Source: Adiantum capillus-veneris (taxonomy: Eukaryota > Streptophyta > Polypodiopsida > Polypodiales > Pteridaceae). From it: DNA of 64,000 nt. The stretch covers positions 57,847,340-57,911,339 of the forward strand of contig CM043942.1 in NCBI GenBank assembly GCA_014529385.2, given 5' to 3'. The notes beneath the pieces are model-generated. The model saw nothing but the letters and a program-made list of their open reading frames with translations. It searched no databases and had not been told where the DNA came from. The position numbers were made by a program, and so were the translations under genes. Shown here in pieces: positions 11,416 to 24,002 of the stretch (the first letter of the stretch is position 1; every line of letters starts with the position of its first letter).

Positions 11416-13047
11416 TGTCATAAAATCTAATATCTAATATCTAACAAACCCAAATGATTATCTCATATTAAATTGATCACTTAATGTGGGAGAATAAACA
11501 GGAACAAGTGTTAAGATATAGACATGTGCTTATATATCTATCTCAACACGGGGCCAATGGTAAAGGGGCCCAAATGAGAGATGGTCTATCAAAGAGAAAG
11601 GCTAAAAAATGGAGCATAAGACCTTAGGGTTACCTTCATTGAAGACCTACAATAATGTGTGTAAAAGGCCTTTGACCTTAGGTAAGCTAGGGCTGAGCTT
11701 GAGGCACGGGAACTCGACCCAGCTCGAGGTGCTTCTTCTGCTTGTCATGCTTGATGACTAAGGTGCTTGATGATTGAGGTGCTTGAGATGCTTGAGGTGC
11801 TTAATTATTGAGATGCTTGAGGTGCTTGACATGCTTGAGATGCTAGGGTTGCACTTGAGGTGAGAACCCAGCCCAAGCTTAAAGTGCTTATGAGCCAAGA
11901 TTGTGGTGGGAACTAGGCCTATGCATGAGGGGCTTGAGATGTCAAAAAGCCAAATATTCAATCCCTACAAGGAGGGGGTGAGCCCTACATGAGGGGGTAT
12001 GAGAGATAACATCCACACACTCACACAAGGCATGCATGGTACAAAGAAAGCAAAAGGGACACTTGTCAAGTTCCTCCTCATGTTGCCCTCATGGTGTGCC
12101 TGAAGCCTACTGGTTGGCCACCCAAGGGGTCCAATAATAATTTAGGAGATTTAATTAATTGATCTAGAATTTATCTAGCCCTCTCTCTCAAAGGGGAAAT
12201 GAGGACACTTGTCTCAAGGCTACCCTTGCTGCTTGTAATGCCTCCTGCTTGTGATTGGCTAGGCCTGGAGGGGTCCAATGAGCTTCAAGCATGAGCTACA
12301 AGGGGGGGTCGACCCAAGAAAGCTAGGGGGTTGCTTAGGGGGTATACTCACCCACACACGCTCACAAAAACTCTCATTGTGTGCTATGCAAAGTTCAAGA
12401 GCTCCCTCTCCTTCTCCAAGCAAGTAGAGGTTGAGAGCCTACACCAACACTCTTGGATATGGAGTGAAAATCCAACCAAGAGCCATGCTTCAATGCTTAA
12501 GATTTCCATCTCCGTCTTCTTCATTACTATACTATAATGTATGCTAGCAACAAGAGTTATGATAAGTGAGGAACTAATTCTTTGTCCTACGAAATGTTTC
12601 TTCTTCCTCTTCCCTACCCTCATTCCCAGCTAGCTCTCTCCACCTTCGAAGGTGTTTGAGGTCTTGGGACTGAGGCTTGGGATAGTTAAAGCTTTCTTAA
12701 AGTTTACGTTATGTTTGTGGTGCATGAAGCTTTCCATCTTCATTGCATCACCTAGGTCACTAGGAACACAAAGATTGTATTGTAACAAGTCTCTCTTAAT
12801 GGGAGAAATCATAATACAAATGCCTATTGGAGGGGGGACCGGCTCCACATAAATCCGGTCCTCAAATGTTGTCATGTGCTCTAAATTTTCTCTCTTGCAA
12901 AAGTATTTTTCATGCCAAGTTAATGAATTGCTATGATTATGTTGCTATCTTCAATTATGTTCACCCGCTATACTCACAAAGTCATTTCTCAAAAGTACTC
13001 TCATTAATTTTCGCTACTCTCAAATTAAATAGGCCAATTCCATTACA
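11416..13047 (+). mobile_element. solo LTR, family D
   Basis: A 1632-bp segment beginning TGTCATAAAATC and ending CCATTACA (TG...CA), flanked on both sides by the 5-bp target duplication TTGGG (11411-11415 and 13048-13052). Its first 417 bases match 39296-39721, which leads into a chromodomain gypsy element; that identifies the family and the strand. It contains a GCTTGAGGT minisatellite. No internal coding sequence: the product of recombination between two LTRs. Open frames inside it are not genes. Confidence 0.93.
11725..11851 (+). repeat. GGTGCTTGA-type minisatellite in the family D LTR
   Basis: Imperfect repeats of GAGGTGCTTGA / GAGATGCTTGA, spaced 9-15 bases. The same block lies at about 39610-39721 in the truncated LTR, where copy number differs by one 9-base unit and where the truncation falls. 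Confidence 0.85.
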
Positions 13048-13052
13048 TTGGG

Positions 13053-14886
13053 ACTTGTTTTGGCTAGGGGAACTTGTTGGGAACTTTTCCAACCAGTTTG
13101 GGGTTAGGTGGAAACAACCGTGGTAGTTGACACCCGGACATGTTTTTAATGAGATTTTATGGGTGCATTTCCCATGGCTTGGTGGTCATTTTGAGGCGAT
13201 GTACCTATTATATGGGCCTGTAGATTGCTAGTAGATTTGGTTTTTGCTGGATCTTGTACTTTTACCTATCTAGAAGGGGTGTGGTAGTCCATTTTGGATG
13301 GGGTTGACATTTCTGGGTTCCTTCTAATGAGATTCACTTGTGGATTCAATTTGTGGCTGATTTGGGCGTAGGTGGAAGGCAATCATGATAGCTAACACCT
13401 AGCAGGTGGGCCTAATTCAATGATACCTATGAAATCCTTACTCCCTATTGGTCATTTTGATGTTATGCATGTATAGGTTTATGGTCCCATATGGTGGTAG
13501 TGACCCTGTCTCTAATTGCAGTGTCTAGACCCTGATGTCTCCATGTGGTGAGTGTGTTAGTGTTTTGCATATACATGCATGTTCTAGATAGAGTTTGAGA
13601 CTTAACGCTAGCTTTGCTTGCCCTGTAAACCACTATATTGTGCATAAAAATCTCAAAATGTAGCTCGCTCATAGATATCATCTCTCTCCCTCAAGGCTCT
13701 AGTAGGCAAAAGCTAAAGTTTCCCCCTATGTTAGTATATGCGCCTAGTGCTCTCTGGCCTCGACTTTGACTTTTTATCCCATCACCTTTGTTGCATACCT
13801 TATAATTTCTTTGGATCTTAAATTTTTGTGTTTGGACTCCGTATGTCCTTGTAAGGTCCCTCTCAAAGCCCCTATGCCACCAAAAGCAAGGACTATGTGT
13901 GTTCACTTTCAAAAGCCCTATATTTGTTTAGTAGTTTTAAAGAGAAGTATGGTAAAAGCCTCTTATGGACTTAGCACAATTCTAAAGTGGATTTTATAAA
14001 ATGGAGGAGTCCACTTTTGTCTTTTTCCCATTAAGGAAATACTCCTTTTATTTAATGGAATTTTTCTTTTTCTCCCAAATAAGAAAAATACTTTTCTTAC
14101 AAAAGTATCAATCATCTTACTTGTCTTACAAAGGTACTTGTAAGGGGTGTAAGAGAAATTTGTAAGAGGAGACTAGAGGTTTGTAAGAAAAAGCATGTGA
14201 ATTGTAAGGATATGTAAGATAAAGCAAGTGAAGTGTGAACCAAGCCAATAAAGTAAAGAACAAGCAAGTGAGGTGGAGAAAAAGATTGAAGGATTTTCTA
14301 AAAATTCTTTTAGAGTAGAAATCTTTTCTTCTTTAGTAAAAGTTTACTTTTGAAAAATGGAAATAGAACCAATGACTTTTGTGACATAAATGAGAGGAGA
14401 ATCCTCAAAAACATCTACTAGGACAAGAGAGGACTAACCACATGTGCCAAATCTTGCAATATTCCACTCATTCTCTCTGACATTGGATTGAGGCCCAAGA
14501 TCCCCCTCTTGCTCCTAAATTTGAATTTTCTTGTAGAATACATGGTATTTGACCCCCAAGATTGAATACATACTATATTTTTGCCCAAAGTCTATATAAA
14601 AAACCTTTCTTCTTTGCTTTTTTTGGGAAGAGGAGGACATTGCTAAGCTAATGCACACTTGCCATGCTCAATTTATGCCTTAAGTAAATTCAAGGTTTCA
14701 TGAAACCTTGCCCGCTCTCCCTACATCTCTTGAAGACCAAGCCCTTGAGGGCTTTTGTGAAGAAAAACATCTCTCCTCCCTCTTCAAGGTGGACACCTCC
14801 ACTCTTCCTCTTCCTTGAACCTCACACCTCTTCAATAAGGACCTTTATACAGCCTTCCCTTTTGATTTAGAGAAGGTAAAAACCTC
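13053..14886. other. unassigned DNA, no supported gene
   Basis: No coding domain seen. Two diverged blocks (around 13095-13250 and 13357-13480, sharing GTAGGTGGAA... and TTGGTCATTTTGA) look like an old repeat of roughly 260 bp. A TATA-like TCTATATAAAAAACC lies at 14590-14604, followed by a pyrimidine-rich stretch, as in an LTR promoter, but LTR ends were not found. Confidence 0.45.
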
Positions 14887-15222
14887 ATACTTGGAAGGTT
14901 TAATGGCAACCTTGCACTCATAGGAAGCTTTAATGGTGACCGTGCACACATAGGAAGGATTATGTGTTTATGTGCATGCTTTAATGGCAGCCTTGCACTT
15001 ATAGGAAGCTTTAATGGTGACCTTGCACACATAGGAAGGATTATGTGTTTATGTGCATGCTTTAATGGTAACCTTGCACTCATAGGAAGATTTAATGGTG
15101 ACCTTGCACACATAGGAAGGCTTATGTGTTTATATGCATGCTTTAATGACCACCTTTCACTCATAGAAAGATTTAATGTGGTGACCTTTCACACAAAGGA
15201 AGGTCTATGTGTTTATGTGTAA
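14887..15222. repeat. 81-bp tandem repeat, about four copies
   Basis: Starts of GCTTTAATGG-type units fall at about 14898, 14979, 15060 and 15141, a constant 81 bases. Each unit holds two related half-units of about 40 bases (TTTAATGGYRACCTTGCAC..ATAGGAAG) plus a TATGTGTTTATGTGCATG linker. The period is a multiple of three, so frames stay open on both strands, but there is no start context or domain. Confidence 0.92.
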
Positions 15223-16432
15223 CCTTGCACACTTACTAAGTAAGGTTTATGATAACCTTATGAGATTAGGGTTTAAACTACAATGGAAATGCCTCTTTTT
15301 ACTAAGAAAAAAATTATGGTTATAATCCTCATTTCCAAGCTTTAATGGAAAGCTTGAGGTTTATGTACCAAACCTCTTCTTAGACAAGCTTGAACGAGAA
15401 GCTTAAGTACATAGGATAGACATCTCCTTGTCATAACTTCAATGGTTATAGGGTTATGTCTAAATTTCCTTTGGTGAGAAACCATATTTTTAGTCACCTC
15501 TTTGTGAGAGCTTCTTTGCAAAGCTTATGACCTTTAAACTAGGGATATATGGTAACCATCCCCCATGTCTTCACTAAGCTTCAAGGAGAAGTTGGTGCTA
15601 GAAATTATAAGAAGACCTTCTTTGGATCTTGGACTAACCTCCAATGGAAAGCTAGACACCACAAGAGAAAGTAGTTGCCCAATCTTCAATGGAAGATAGT
15701 TATATTTTGATATTGAAAAGTAAATTTAAGTTGTCTATTTCAAGTTTGTTTGAAGTACGGGGATGGGGGAGCAAGGGGATAGCTTCATGGAATTTGTACC
15801 CATGTTGCTTGAACTAAAAACTCCACAAGCTTCCATGGAAATGCCCGGGGCATTGTACAAAACGGGGTTAACTTACAAAGTTGATATTTACAAAGAAACT
15901 TAACCCCCAAATGCTTATGGCAAAAAAATCCGCTTGTATTCTCTAAATAAATTGGTTGGTAATTAATTAATGAAAGTAGGGAGTAAGGTTGGTAAATCAA
16001 GGAACCATGAAATTACCAACTAGAAATCAAAATGAACCTTGAGAGGTGATAGGGATAGCCCATTGCACAACATAGAATCAAACTAGGAGTTTTAAAGTTT
16101 GTCTGGGAATGACCGAAATCCGGAAGGGAACTCTTCTTGGGGTCAATTTGATTGAAAGGCCGGCCCAATGATTAATTTCTTGGGGAACTTGACAGAGATG
16201 GGTCCTGTTCGGCTAGGATAGTGTAATCGTCTTGAGAAATATACCTAGGTCATTTAGGCCCAATGGATAAGGGATGAATGGGTTCTTTTATTTTGTTGGT
16301 CTCGGCCGGGCGAAGTGCCCGCCGTTTGTATTGGAAATTGGCTATAATCCGGGTATGGCTTGATGCTAATAGCTCGATGAGGAACTCTTGGTCAGGGAGA
16401 GATATTCTCTATTAGACGTAACCCATTACTTG

Positions 16433-16489
16433 GAACGGTCTGGAGGACTGGGAAAGTTGGGTACAGTCGAGTCTGGGGTATGGCCCTCA
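16433..16489. repeat. 57-bp direct repeat, copy 1
   Basis: GAACGGTCTGGAGGACTGGG ... ending TCTGGGGTATGGCCCTCA. It recurs 1032 bases downstream at 17465 with about nine substitutions, mostly transitions. The flanks do not match. Confidence 0.85.
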
Positions 16490-17464
16490 CATCAGGGAGG
16501 ATGTTGTGAATTGATTTAAGGAATTTTGTTCGATTTGATTTCTTAAAAAGGAATTGGAAAGGCTAGGAACCTAGGGACTATCCTGTGCAGCTATCACCAG
16601 ATGGTCCTATACTTCTCAAAGTAAATGCTTAAGAAAGAATAATTAAACTACTTTAGAGAGCCTTTCCCAAACACTTACAACTGGTAAATATTGTGAAGAT
16701 GCTTCCATTTTGATGGCTAGTAAACCGAACTATCTTGACTTGGTTCAAGTGAGATGATTTCGATTGAACCTATATGCGTTGCATGATTAGCTAGGCTAAC
16801 TAGTTACCCAAGAATATCTTATGAGATAAAGGTAAAGAAATGAATTAAAAAGTTTCCAACTAAGAACTGGTGGGAGCAACCAGATGAATCTCCCTTAACA
16901 AGGGTATAGAACAGATTGTATGCTACTTGTTGGTCTGACTATGCTTGACAAAGTATCTCTCCTGATTTGATTGAAAGTAGTACTTAGCAATACCTCGAGA
17001 AGGGATCCTCATCAAATGGTTCGGTGGGCGGGTGGAATTTGGAGGGTCAGTTGGCCGGATGTCGAGTTAAATCTTAAGTTAATGTTAGGTTTAAGTGGGA
17101 TAAAAATATGTAAGCAAGAACGAGGGAAACCGAGTAGGATTTTAAAGATCTCTCTTCTTAGGGGAAAGTGGTAACTGTTGTGCCTGGTAGTCAGGAAAAA
17201 GGGGTTATCACCATGAACCAAAGGAGAACAAGAAGTAAATACCAGACCTTCAAGTTTAAGATTAAGAGAATCAAGACTGGTGACCACGACTTGGGTAAGA
17301 ATGATTGAAAGGTAAAGACTGAAGTAGAATACGACTAAGAGGACTCATCTGAAAAGAAAGAAACTACCCCCTTGAGTTGGCATCAGAGATAGGCCGAGGT
17401 CCTGTCTGGATATCGGTCTCAAGTGGGAGGGATACACGTAGATATCCATAAGTCATTCCAAAAG

Positions 17465-17521
17465 AACGGTCTAGAGGACTGGGGGAGATGAGTATGGTCA
17501 AGTCTGGGGTATGGCCCTCAT
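17465..17521. repeat. 57-bp direct repeat, copy 2
   Basis: GAACGGTCTAGAGGACTGGG ... ending TCTGGGGTATGGCCCTCA; partner of 16433-16489. The excess of G/A and C/T differences suggests decay at methylated sites. Confidence 0.85.
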
Positions 17522-18100
17522 AGTCCTAGATACGCGAAGTTTACCTTTCGGACCACTGTTGCATTTAGGTCAAAATTTGACATCTTCAATTTGTTTACAA
17601 ACTTTCTCAAGGAGTTCCACATCATATGGTGTTCTGTCATATGACTTAAAATTTTGCATTTCTTTTTTGGAGTTTTTTATTGGATTTTAAGAAAGAAAAT
17701 AAGGTGCTTTAAAGTTCATGATAAATCCTAAATCTAGCAAAATAAAGCCAAAAATTATCTTAAAAATTACCCACAAATTAGGTAACTAATTGTCAATCAA
17801 GAAAATATGAGTTTTGCTATATAAAAAATATTTAGGCCATGATTGGTCTTTTTTTTTTCTTAATTTTTGACCATAGTTGACTATATAATTAGAATAAAAT
17901 ACAAAAATCTTATGTATAGGGAGTATATACATGAATATGGGGTTATTTTAGGTCTTGACATGACCCAATCCCACTTTAAGTACTTTCGGGCATCACTTAG
18001 CAGTTTTTTAAAAATCAAATCTCAATAAAATGCAACAAGGTTTAAACCCTTGTTAAACGGTGCCCGTTAATATGTATAAATTATTTTTGCCATTGGTTTT

Positions 18101-18120
18101 GTATGCCTCCCCCCTTGTGT
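18101..18120 (-). promoter_or_regulatory. G-rich tract conserved in family C, possible polypurine tract
   Basis: On the minus strand ACACAAGGGGGGAGGCATAC; the plus copy has AAGGGGGGAGGCAT at 63624-63637 at the corresponding place, after the W-x-P-K region. It looks like a polypurine tract, but no LTR start follows in either copy. Confidence 0.5.
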
Positions 18121-18249
18121 GTCCTAGTCCTCATGGTTGAAATGAAACTTATGTTTGTAAGGTAGATGGAGAAATATGCCTTGGTCCATATAGCTTATGT
18201 TGGAGGAGTACAACATGAGCTTTCATAGGCATTTGGAAATATTCAACTT

Positions 18250-18950
18250 CGACCTCTGTGTGGGTATCTTGCTTCTATTGCTTTGGCCTCCATACTTGTT
18301 GTTTTTGCACTTCCTTACCTGACATATGGTTTTGATGTTTGCTTTGTGATGTTTCCATTAAGATCCATATCCTCAACTGATCTATTTGTGCTTGATATAT
18401 TTCTTTGGGTACCCATACTTGCTTTGTTGACTTCGTTGGTTGTTGAGTCACTAGGCGTGATGGCAACACTTTGTACAATGCTAAGCCTTTTAGCAAGCAA
18501 CAATTGGATGCTATTACCATAATCAGCATGACGAATGAAAGTGACACCATTAAAGTGACACTAGGGGTGCTTTGTCAATTGTTTTGTCCTCTTAGGTAGT
18601 TTTGACACAAGTTTTTGGGGAATGCAAATAAGATCTTTTGTTTTTTGAGCTTGAACTTCTCTGGTAACCATACTTTTGTGATAGAATCATTACTGGGTCA
18701 TATGTGTATTTGAGATGATGCCTGAGTCTGTTTCGGCTTATGGATTTGTAGTGATTTTTGTGCGCCTGCTACATCGCTTTTGACCCGACATGATTTCTTT
18801 GGATCTATTCCTTGGGTATCCATCTTTCTCTTTTGTGTTGTGTTTGTCTCTGTTGACCTTTTGCTGTTTTTGATGTGGTTGATGCTGATGCCACCTTTCT
18901 CTATGAATTTGTTGTGTTATATCTAGGGTTAATGGCATAGTCATTTATTC
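18250..18950 (-). pseudogene. family C 3' region with W-x-P-K repeats, decayed
   Basis: Downstream of integrase, minus-strand frames show several copies of a short motif: DGYPRN and VWLPEK around 18850-18650, KQVWVPKEIYQAQ near 18420 and QQVWRPKQ near 18285. The plus copy has the same kind of repeats (62857-63280). The position after integrase is where some plant gypsy elements carry an extra, env-like ORF, but there is no signal peptide or membrane segment to support that here. Function unknown. Confidence 0.55.
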
Positions 18951-19179
18951 TTTAGCCTCTTCTTGTGCTTCTTCAACAACCAACTAATTTTCTATTGTTC
19001 GTTGTTTTTATCTATGCATTTGTTGTGGTATATCTAGGGTTAATATCCAGGGTTAACTTCTTGAACCTACATCCACTACTCCATATAGGAATTTATTCTC
19101 CTTCTAATGTCACAAGCTTACCCGCCCCACTTGGTGATAGATCTTTAATCACAAAGTGCCCCATCCCTTACTTTTGAGT

Positions 19180-20700
19180 TTTTAAGCATGTTGTTTTAGG
19201 GTATAAACCAAGATATATCCACCAATTTTGAATTCTTTTGACCACACATGCTTGTCAAAGAACTATTTTTGGCATCTTTTCTTAGCACAAATAGCTGCTA
19301 CAGCTTAGAGACGTAGCTCATCTAGATTTTTTGTGTCATCTAATCTTGACAACAACTCATGACTTGTCCACTCTAATTGTTTAGCTAGTTTCATGGTTGA
19401 GATTTAGAATATGATGGGCAAGATGGAATTCAAACCAAATAGCATATTGTAAGGTGTTGTGCCAACGGATGTCTTATAGAGGGAACTTTGTATACCCATA
19501 AAGCAAAATGTAACTTCTGGTCCCAATCTATTTGTGATTTTGTCCCTATTTTTTTCAATACTGTGCAAAGTGTTCTATTAGCAACTTCAAATTTTCCCTT
19601 AGCTTGTGGGTGATATGGAGCAGAATTCTTATGAATGATCATGAATTCCTCAAGAAGACTATCAATAACTTCCTTTATAGAATGTGTGCCTCTATCAGTA
19701 ACAATTTATATGGGTAATCCATATCTTACAAAGATATTTTTGTATGAAAATTTTGCAGTGGTTTTGGCGTTGGATTTTTGTGTGGCTTTTGCTTTAGTCC
19801 ATCTCGTGATATAGTCCATGGAAACAAGGATATATTGGGCATCGGATTTGTAAGAAAATGCTGAGATATGTCCCATGAAGGCTAATCCTCACTTAGAAAA
19901 TTCCCTTGCTCCCATCATTGGCCGTAATGGCATATCATCTCTCTTTATACGTACCTTGGTACACTCGCAAATAATCACATCACTTAACATATACTTCCGC
20001 ATCCATGTGCAATGTTGGCTACCATATTCCGACAATTAAGACAATTTTAGTTGTCTTATCTCCTGAGATATGGTATCCACTAATTTCTCCATGTGCTTGC
20101 TCTAGGATTGGTAGATATTTGTTCTCTATTGCACATATCTTGAGTTGGTTATCTTTCCCTCTTTTGTAAAGTGGTTCTCAATTAAGGTGAAGTCTCTAGC
20201 CTCTAATTCAATGGCTTTTTGTCTGACCTATGTTATGTTTTCAGGGAATGTCCTTATTGTTAGATAATAAACCATATACTGACTCCACTGAGATGCAATT
20301 GTTATTTGAAACAATGTGGCATAGTTTGTAGGTGGATTGTTCCTGCATGTAGCAAAATTTATGACAAATCTATGTTTATTTGCATGCATATCAGGCCAAT
20401 ATACTCCAAGTCACTTTAGGCACTACTGTGTCTTCTTTTGAGAACAATGGGTGAAAGGCTATGTTTTGTACATGGGCTTCCATGAGATAGTAGTCGTATT
20501 CTTCTGCATAGTTTCAATATTCCTTTTGAGCCTATATGGTACAAGCATCCTCCTATAAGGTGAAAGTTCTTAGCTTGCCTAATCATTTGCATTTGGGTTA
20601 GTTTAGCTTATCAAAAACACCTTTGTAGGTCAAAACAATGACTAATTATTGAGACCATTTAGGAATTATCTCAATGTTGAAGAGGTAAGCATCCGGTATA
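19180..20700 (-). pseudogene. family C integrase, heavily decayed
   Basis: Pieces in several frames follow integrase order: YWPDMHANKH (zinc-binding region, about 20400), a core start with SMDYITRW-like sequence near 19830, VTDRGTH (second catalytic Asp) near 19700, then HKNSAPYHPQAKGKFEVANR with the catalytic Glu and FALWVYK at 19642-19430. Many stops and frameshifts. The tail to 19180 shows an ordinary gypsy integrase C-terminus and no chromodomain. Confidence 0.75.
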
Positions 20701-20726
20701 TCATCACCTACCCCTTTGGGTGCTTC

Positions 20727-22067
20727 TCAGTTTGGTAACCTAGAGAGGTGATCTGCTCTAAGGTTCGTTTTGCCTTTCTTAACCACTATTGTAAAGTCTT
20801 TTGTGAAGAAAATGAATCTACTAGCCAAAAGATAATGCCTAAATTTCTTCATGACATATATCATACCCAACCCTTCTTGTTTTGTGGTTGTGTAGTTATT
20901 TTCCGCACTATTCAACTATTGACTAGCATAGCAAGCTGGGAAATCCATTGTTCCTTCTCTTGGTTGAGCCAAGATACATCCTATTGCAGATGATGAGGTA
21001 TCAATGTGAACATAGAATATTATATCCCAATCTAGTGCTTTGAGTACTGGTCCTGATATAATCACATCCTTAGGTTTTTTGAATGAGTCTTTACACTCTT
21101 CAATCCAATCAAAAACGATTATCAAATTATATAGGGGTTGTGCAATGATTGCATGCATGTATATGAACCATAGATATTACCCACAATGTCCATGAATGAT
21201 TGTACTTTCTTGGCATTTTTACAATCACCTTGATCTTGTCAAGATCTGTTGATACACCATTTTTAGAGACAATATGCCCCAAGATTCTGACTTGTCTTAC
21301 CATGAAGACCCATTTTTTAGGATTTAGACCGATTCTATAAGTCCTGCATTTCTCAAATACCTTTTTGAGATGCTCAACATGTTTTTCCCTAGGGATAGAG
21401 TGAACACAAAGGTCATCCATTTATATCTCTAAGAATATCTGCAAGTATTCCTTGAAGGCATGAATCATTAGCCTTTGGAATGTGGCAGAGGCATTGATGA
21501 AGCAAAATTCATCACCCTATAAGCATATATTCCCCATTCTGTGGTAAATTCCATTCTATATTGGTCTTCTGCCACAATAGCTAATTGGTTGTTTTATGAG
21601 AATCTACCTAAGAAGAAGTAGGCTTGCTAGCCAGCCACTCACTCAAGCACATGCTCCATGATTGGTAAATGAAAATTTCTCCTTACTGTTACAACATTTA
21701 ATTTATTGACATTTATACATACATGCAATTTTCCATTTTTCTTGGGGACAACCACAATGGGTGATACCCAATCAATGTGTTCAATCTCATAAATGAAGTT
21801 TTCCTCCTTGAGATTGTCAATCTCCTCTTTTATCCATTTAGAAAATGTGTCATTATAGGTATAGGGATGTTGTTTGCAAGGTTTGGCATCAGGATTTGAG
21901 GGGATTTGCACGTTGACATATTGATGGATCCACTCAAGGTCTACGTGTTTTGCATTTTTTGAGCCATCATATGATTCGTTTTCTTTTTTCTCCCTTATTG
22001 GTTGTGTCATCACGATTTTCCTATCTTGGATTGTGAATTTTTGATAGTGGGAAGATACATCTATCAT
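20727..22067 (-). pseudogene. family C reverse transcriptase and RNase H, decayed
   Basis: From 22067 leftward: an RT N-terminal region with WVSPIVVVPKKNGKLHVCIN, a disrupted middle, then MDDLCVHS (active-site Asp-Asp, 21420) with LGHIVSKNGV, then RNase H (FYVHIDTSSSAIGCIL near 21010 and RADHLSRLPN at 20730). The RNase H keeps both Asp positions that can be read. No second, archaeal-type RNase H follows, unlike families A and B. Stops and frameshifts split it into at least five frames. Confidence 0.83.
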
Positions 22068-22657
22068 TCCTTTTTTGGTGCTCTCTTCTTCCTTGGTATC
22101 TATCTTTGTAGTCCATACTTCACTCTACATTTTCTTGAGCTTGTGGTAATTCTTTTTATGCTCTACCCTGGTCCATTTTGTCTCCCCAAATTCATCCATC
22201 CCTGGTTCTTTTGTTTTGTTTCTTTTTAAATCTTAGGAGCTTCTTCCTCAAGCTCCTAGTGCCTTTCTTTGTTTTTGTGTCCTAGTTTTTGTGAATTGAC
22301 CTAAGATTTTGTCGTTTACAAAATATTCTTCCTTCTCAAGCATTAGAAATTGTGCTTTATCCTCTACTATCCGCATCGCATTTACTCTGGCCATGTTTAA
22401 GGCTCATTTTTTTGTACAACATTGTTTCCTTCTAGATTTTTGATTTGGAAAGTCATAAAATGTGGCATCCGTTATGGTATCTTCTTGATCATTGGGATTG
22501 TCAAAGCACTTGTTATCTGCATCATTATCACATTTGAAATGCTTTGGAGAGTTGCTACAACTCTCTCTCCTTTTTCATTGCGTTTGAATGTTTTGGGTTC
22601 ATTTGAGGCTTGACATTTCTCCTCTTCTTTAGACACATTAACCCTGGAATATGGATC
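22068..22657 (-). pseudogene. family C spacer between protease and RT, 3' part
   Basis: Continues, after the B insertion, the spacer that begins at 37260. It matches the plus copy around 62290-62420 (YDV-PY...V, and a FYD motif). Further on it is lysine- and glutamate-rich and leads into the RT at 22067. It carries stops. The codons on either side of the B target site (22658-22661) join in one frame. Confidence 0.6.
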
Positions 22658-23616
22658 ACATTGATCCGAGCCTATCACAAATTTTTTTTTATCATATTTT
22701 GTTGGTTTTCCTTGCTTCTAGAGGTTTACAATAAAAGAAAGAGTGAGAACAACCTCTTGGAAAAATTTTAAAAAAATGATTTTTTCTTGACTAGTTCACC
22801 GGAGGTGAAAGGTAGAGGGAGAACCTAGTGGTAAAGGGAAGGGAAAATATGTAAATGTGAAAAGAAAAGATATGATGTGGTTGTGGAGCCATGCACCCAT
22901 GATTCAAGGGTCATGAGTGGCTCATATCATCATGGCTTTGGAGCCATATGATAATTCAAACAAATGGGACCCAAGTGGAAGACTTGGTAAAGGAAGAAAC
23001 CAGGCACATGATTTTGTTGAATTTTTAAAAAATACTTCCACTCCGATCCAAGAAAAGTTTTCTTCATCAAAGTTGTAACTGACGAGCTGAAGATTCTGGC
23101 CATATTTTTTTTATAATTTTTGTATCTACGGTCTAGGAGATATGGCCAAAATGGTGGACGGCAGTTTTTTCAACTGTGGTGGAGACCACCCCCCTACCTT
23201 TACACACACACACCCTTCCTTTTCCACATTGAGACCTTCTTTTAAATCAGCCATTAGTCTTCTCACCCTCCTCTCCTTCCTCCTCTCTCTCAAGCTCAAA
23301 AACCCATCAAAGTTCCTCTTCTAATCACCTCTCAACTCATGCTTAATCTTGTTGTAATTCATAAGTTCTCACTCAACCCCTTTCTATTATTACTAGATAT
23401 GTATTGATTTTATGTAGATTCTTTACATTTTAAAATAAGGAAGCTCTTGGACTCAAGCTATGGAGGAAGGAGTGAAGACAACACAAGTGATGATGGAGCT
23501 AATTGGTCAACAAATCACTTGGAAGGAGCTTCTTCATTGGTTGAATGTCCCTAATCAAGCTTCATTTGTACAAATTACACTTGTATCTCAACCTCACTCC
23601 TAATCACTATCTTTCC

Positions 23617-23625
23617 TATATAAAG
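23617..23625 (+). promoter_or_regulatory. TATA box, B LTR 1
   Basis: TATATAAAG in a CCTATATAAAGAGGCC context, about 950 bases into the LTR; a likely core promoter with the transcript starting some 30 bases on, making the rest R and U5. Confidence 0.75.
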
Positions 23626-23927
23626 AGGCCTTCCCCTTTGTAATTTCAAGCCTCCCTCAGCCCATTGAGCCTTTGTATCACTCACCATGAGCCCATAAGC
23701 TCATTCATTCACTCTATTCTTGCACATTCTAGAGTGCAAATTGTTTCATGCTAGTAACCTCTCCTCCTCTTACTTATGTTAATTAATTATATGCGTGTGA
23801 GAGTGCTTGATGTGATCTTGGCTAATCCTTGAGTGATTGTTTGGTAATCTATATGCTATTTTTGTTGGGAGTGTTTGAAGTCATCCATTCCTTGTACACA
23901 CACCACGGTTAATGCTTCATTCATAGT

Positions 23928-23929
<2 letters not shown>

Positions 23930-23998
<69 letters not shown>
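23930..23998 (+). repeat. (CT)n microsatellite in B LTR 1
   Basis: 69 bases of uninterrupted CT, downstream of the TATA box and so expected to be transcribed in the 5' untranslated leader. Confidence 0.97.

Positions 23999-24002
<4 letters not shown>

Larger units (their letters stand above)
15223..18100. other. unassigned DNA, no supported gene
   Basis: No recognisable coding sequence. It includes the 57-bp direct repeats below and an AT-rich stretch from about 17560. The left end and the 3' LTR of the family C minus element must lie somewhere here or have been lost; I could not place them. A palindrome-like AACAAGGTTTAAACCCTTGTT lies at 18034-18054. Confidence 0.5.

Noticed and set aside
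14832-15164. 110-codon repetitive ORF on the minus strand
   Set aside because: A by-product of the 81-bp tandem repeat, whose period is a multiple of three.
18250-18950. Env-like protein of family C
   Set aside because: No signal peptide, membrane segment or continuous frame; only short W-x-P-K motifs are visible.
23142-23324. 60-codon ORF repeated in all three B LTRs
   Set aside because: Upstream of the TATA box within the LTR, no domain, and identical only because the LTRs are.
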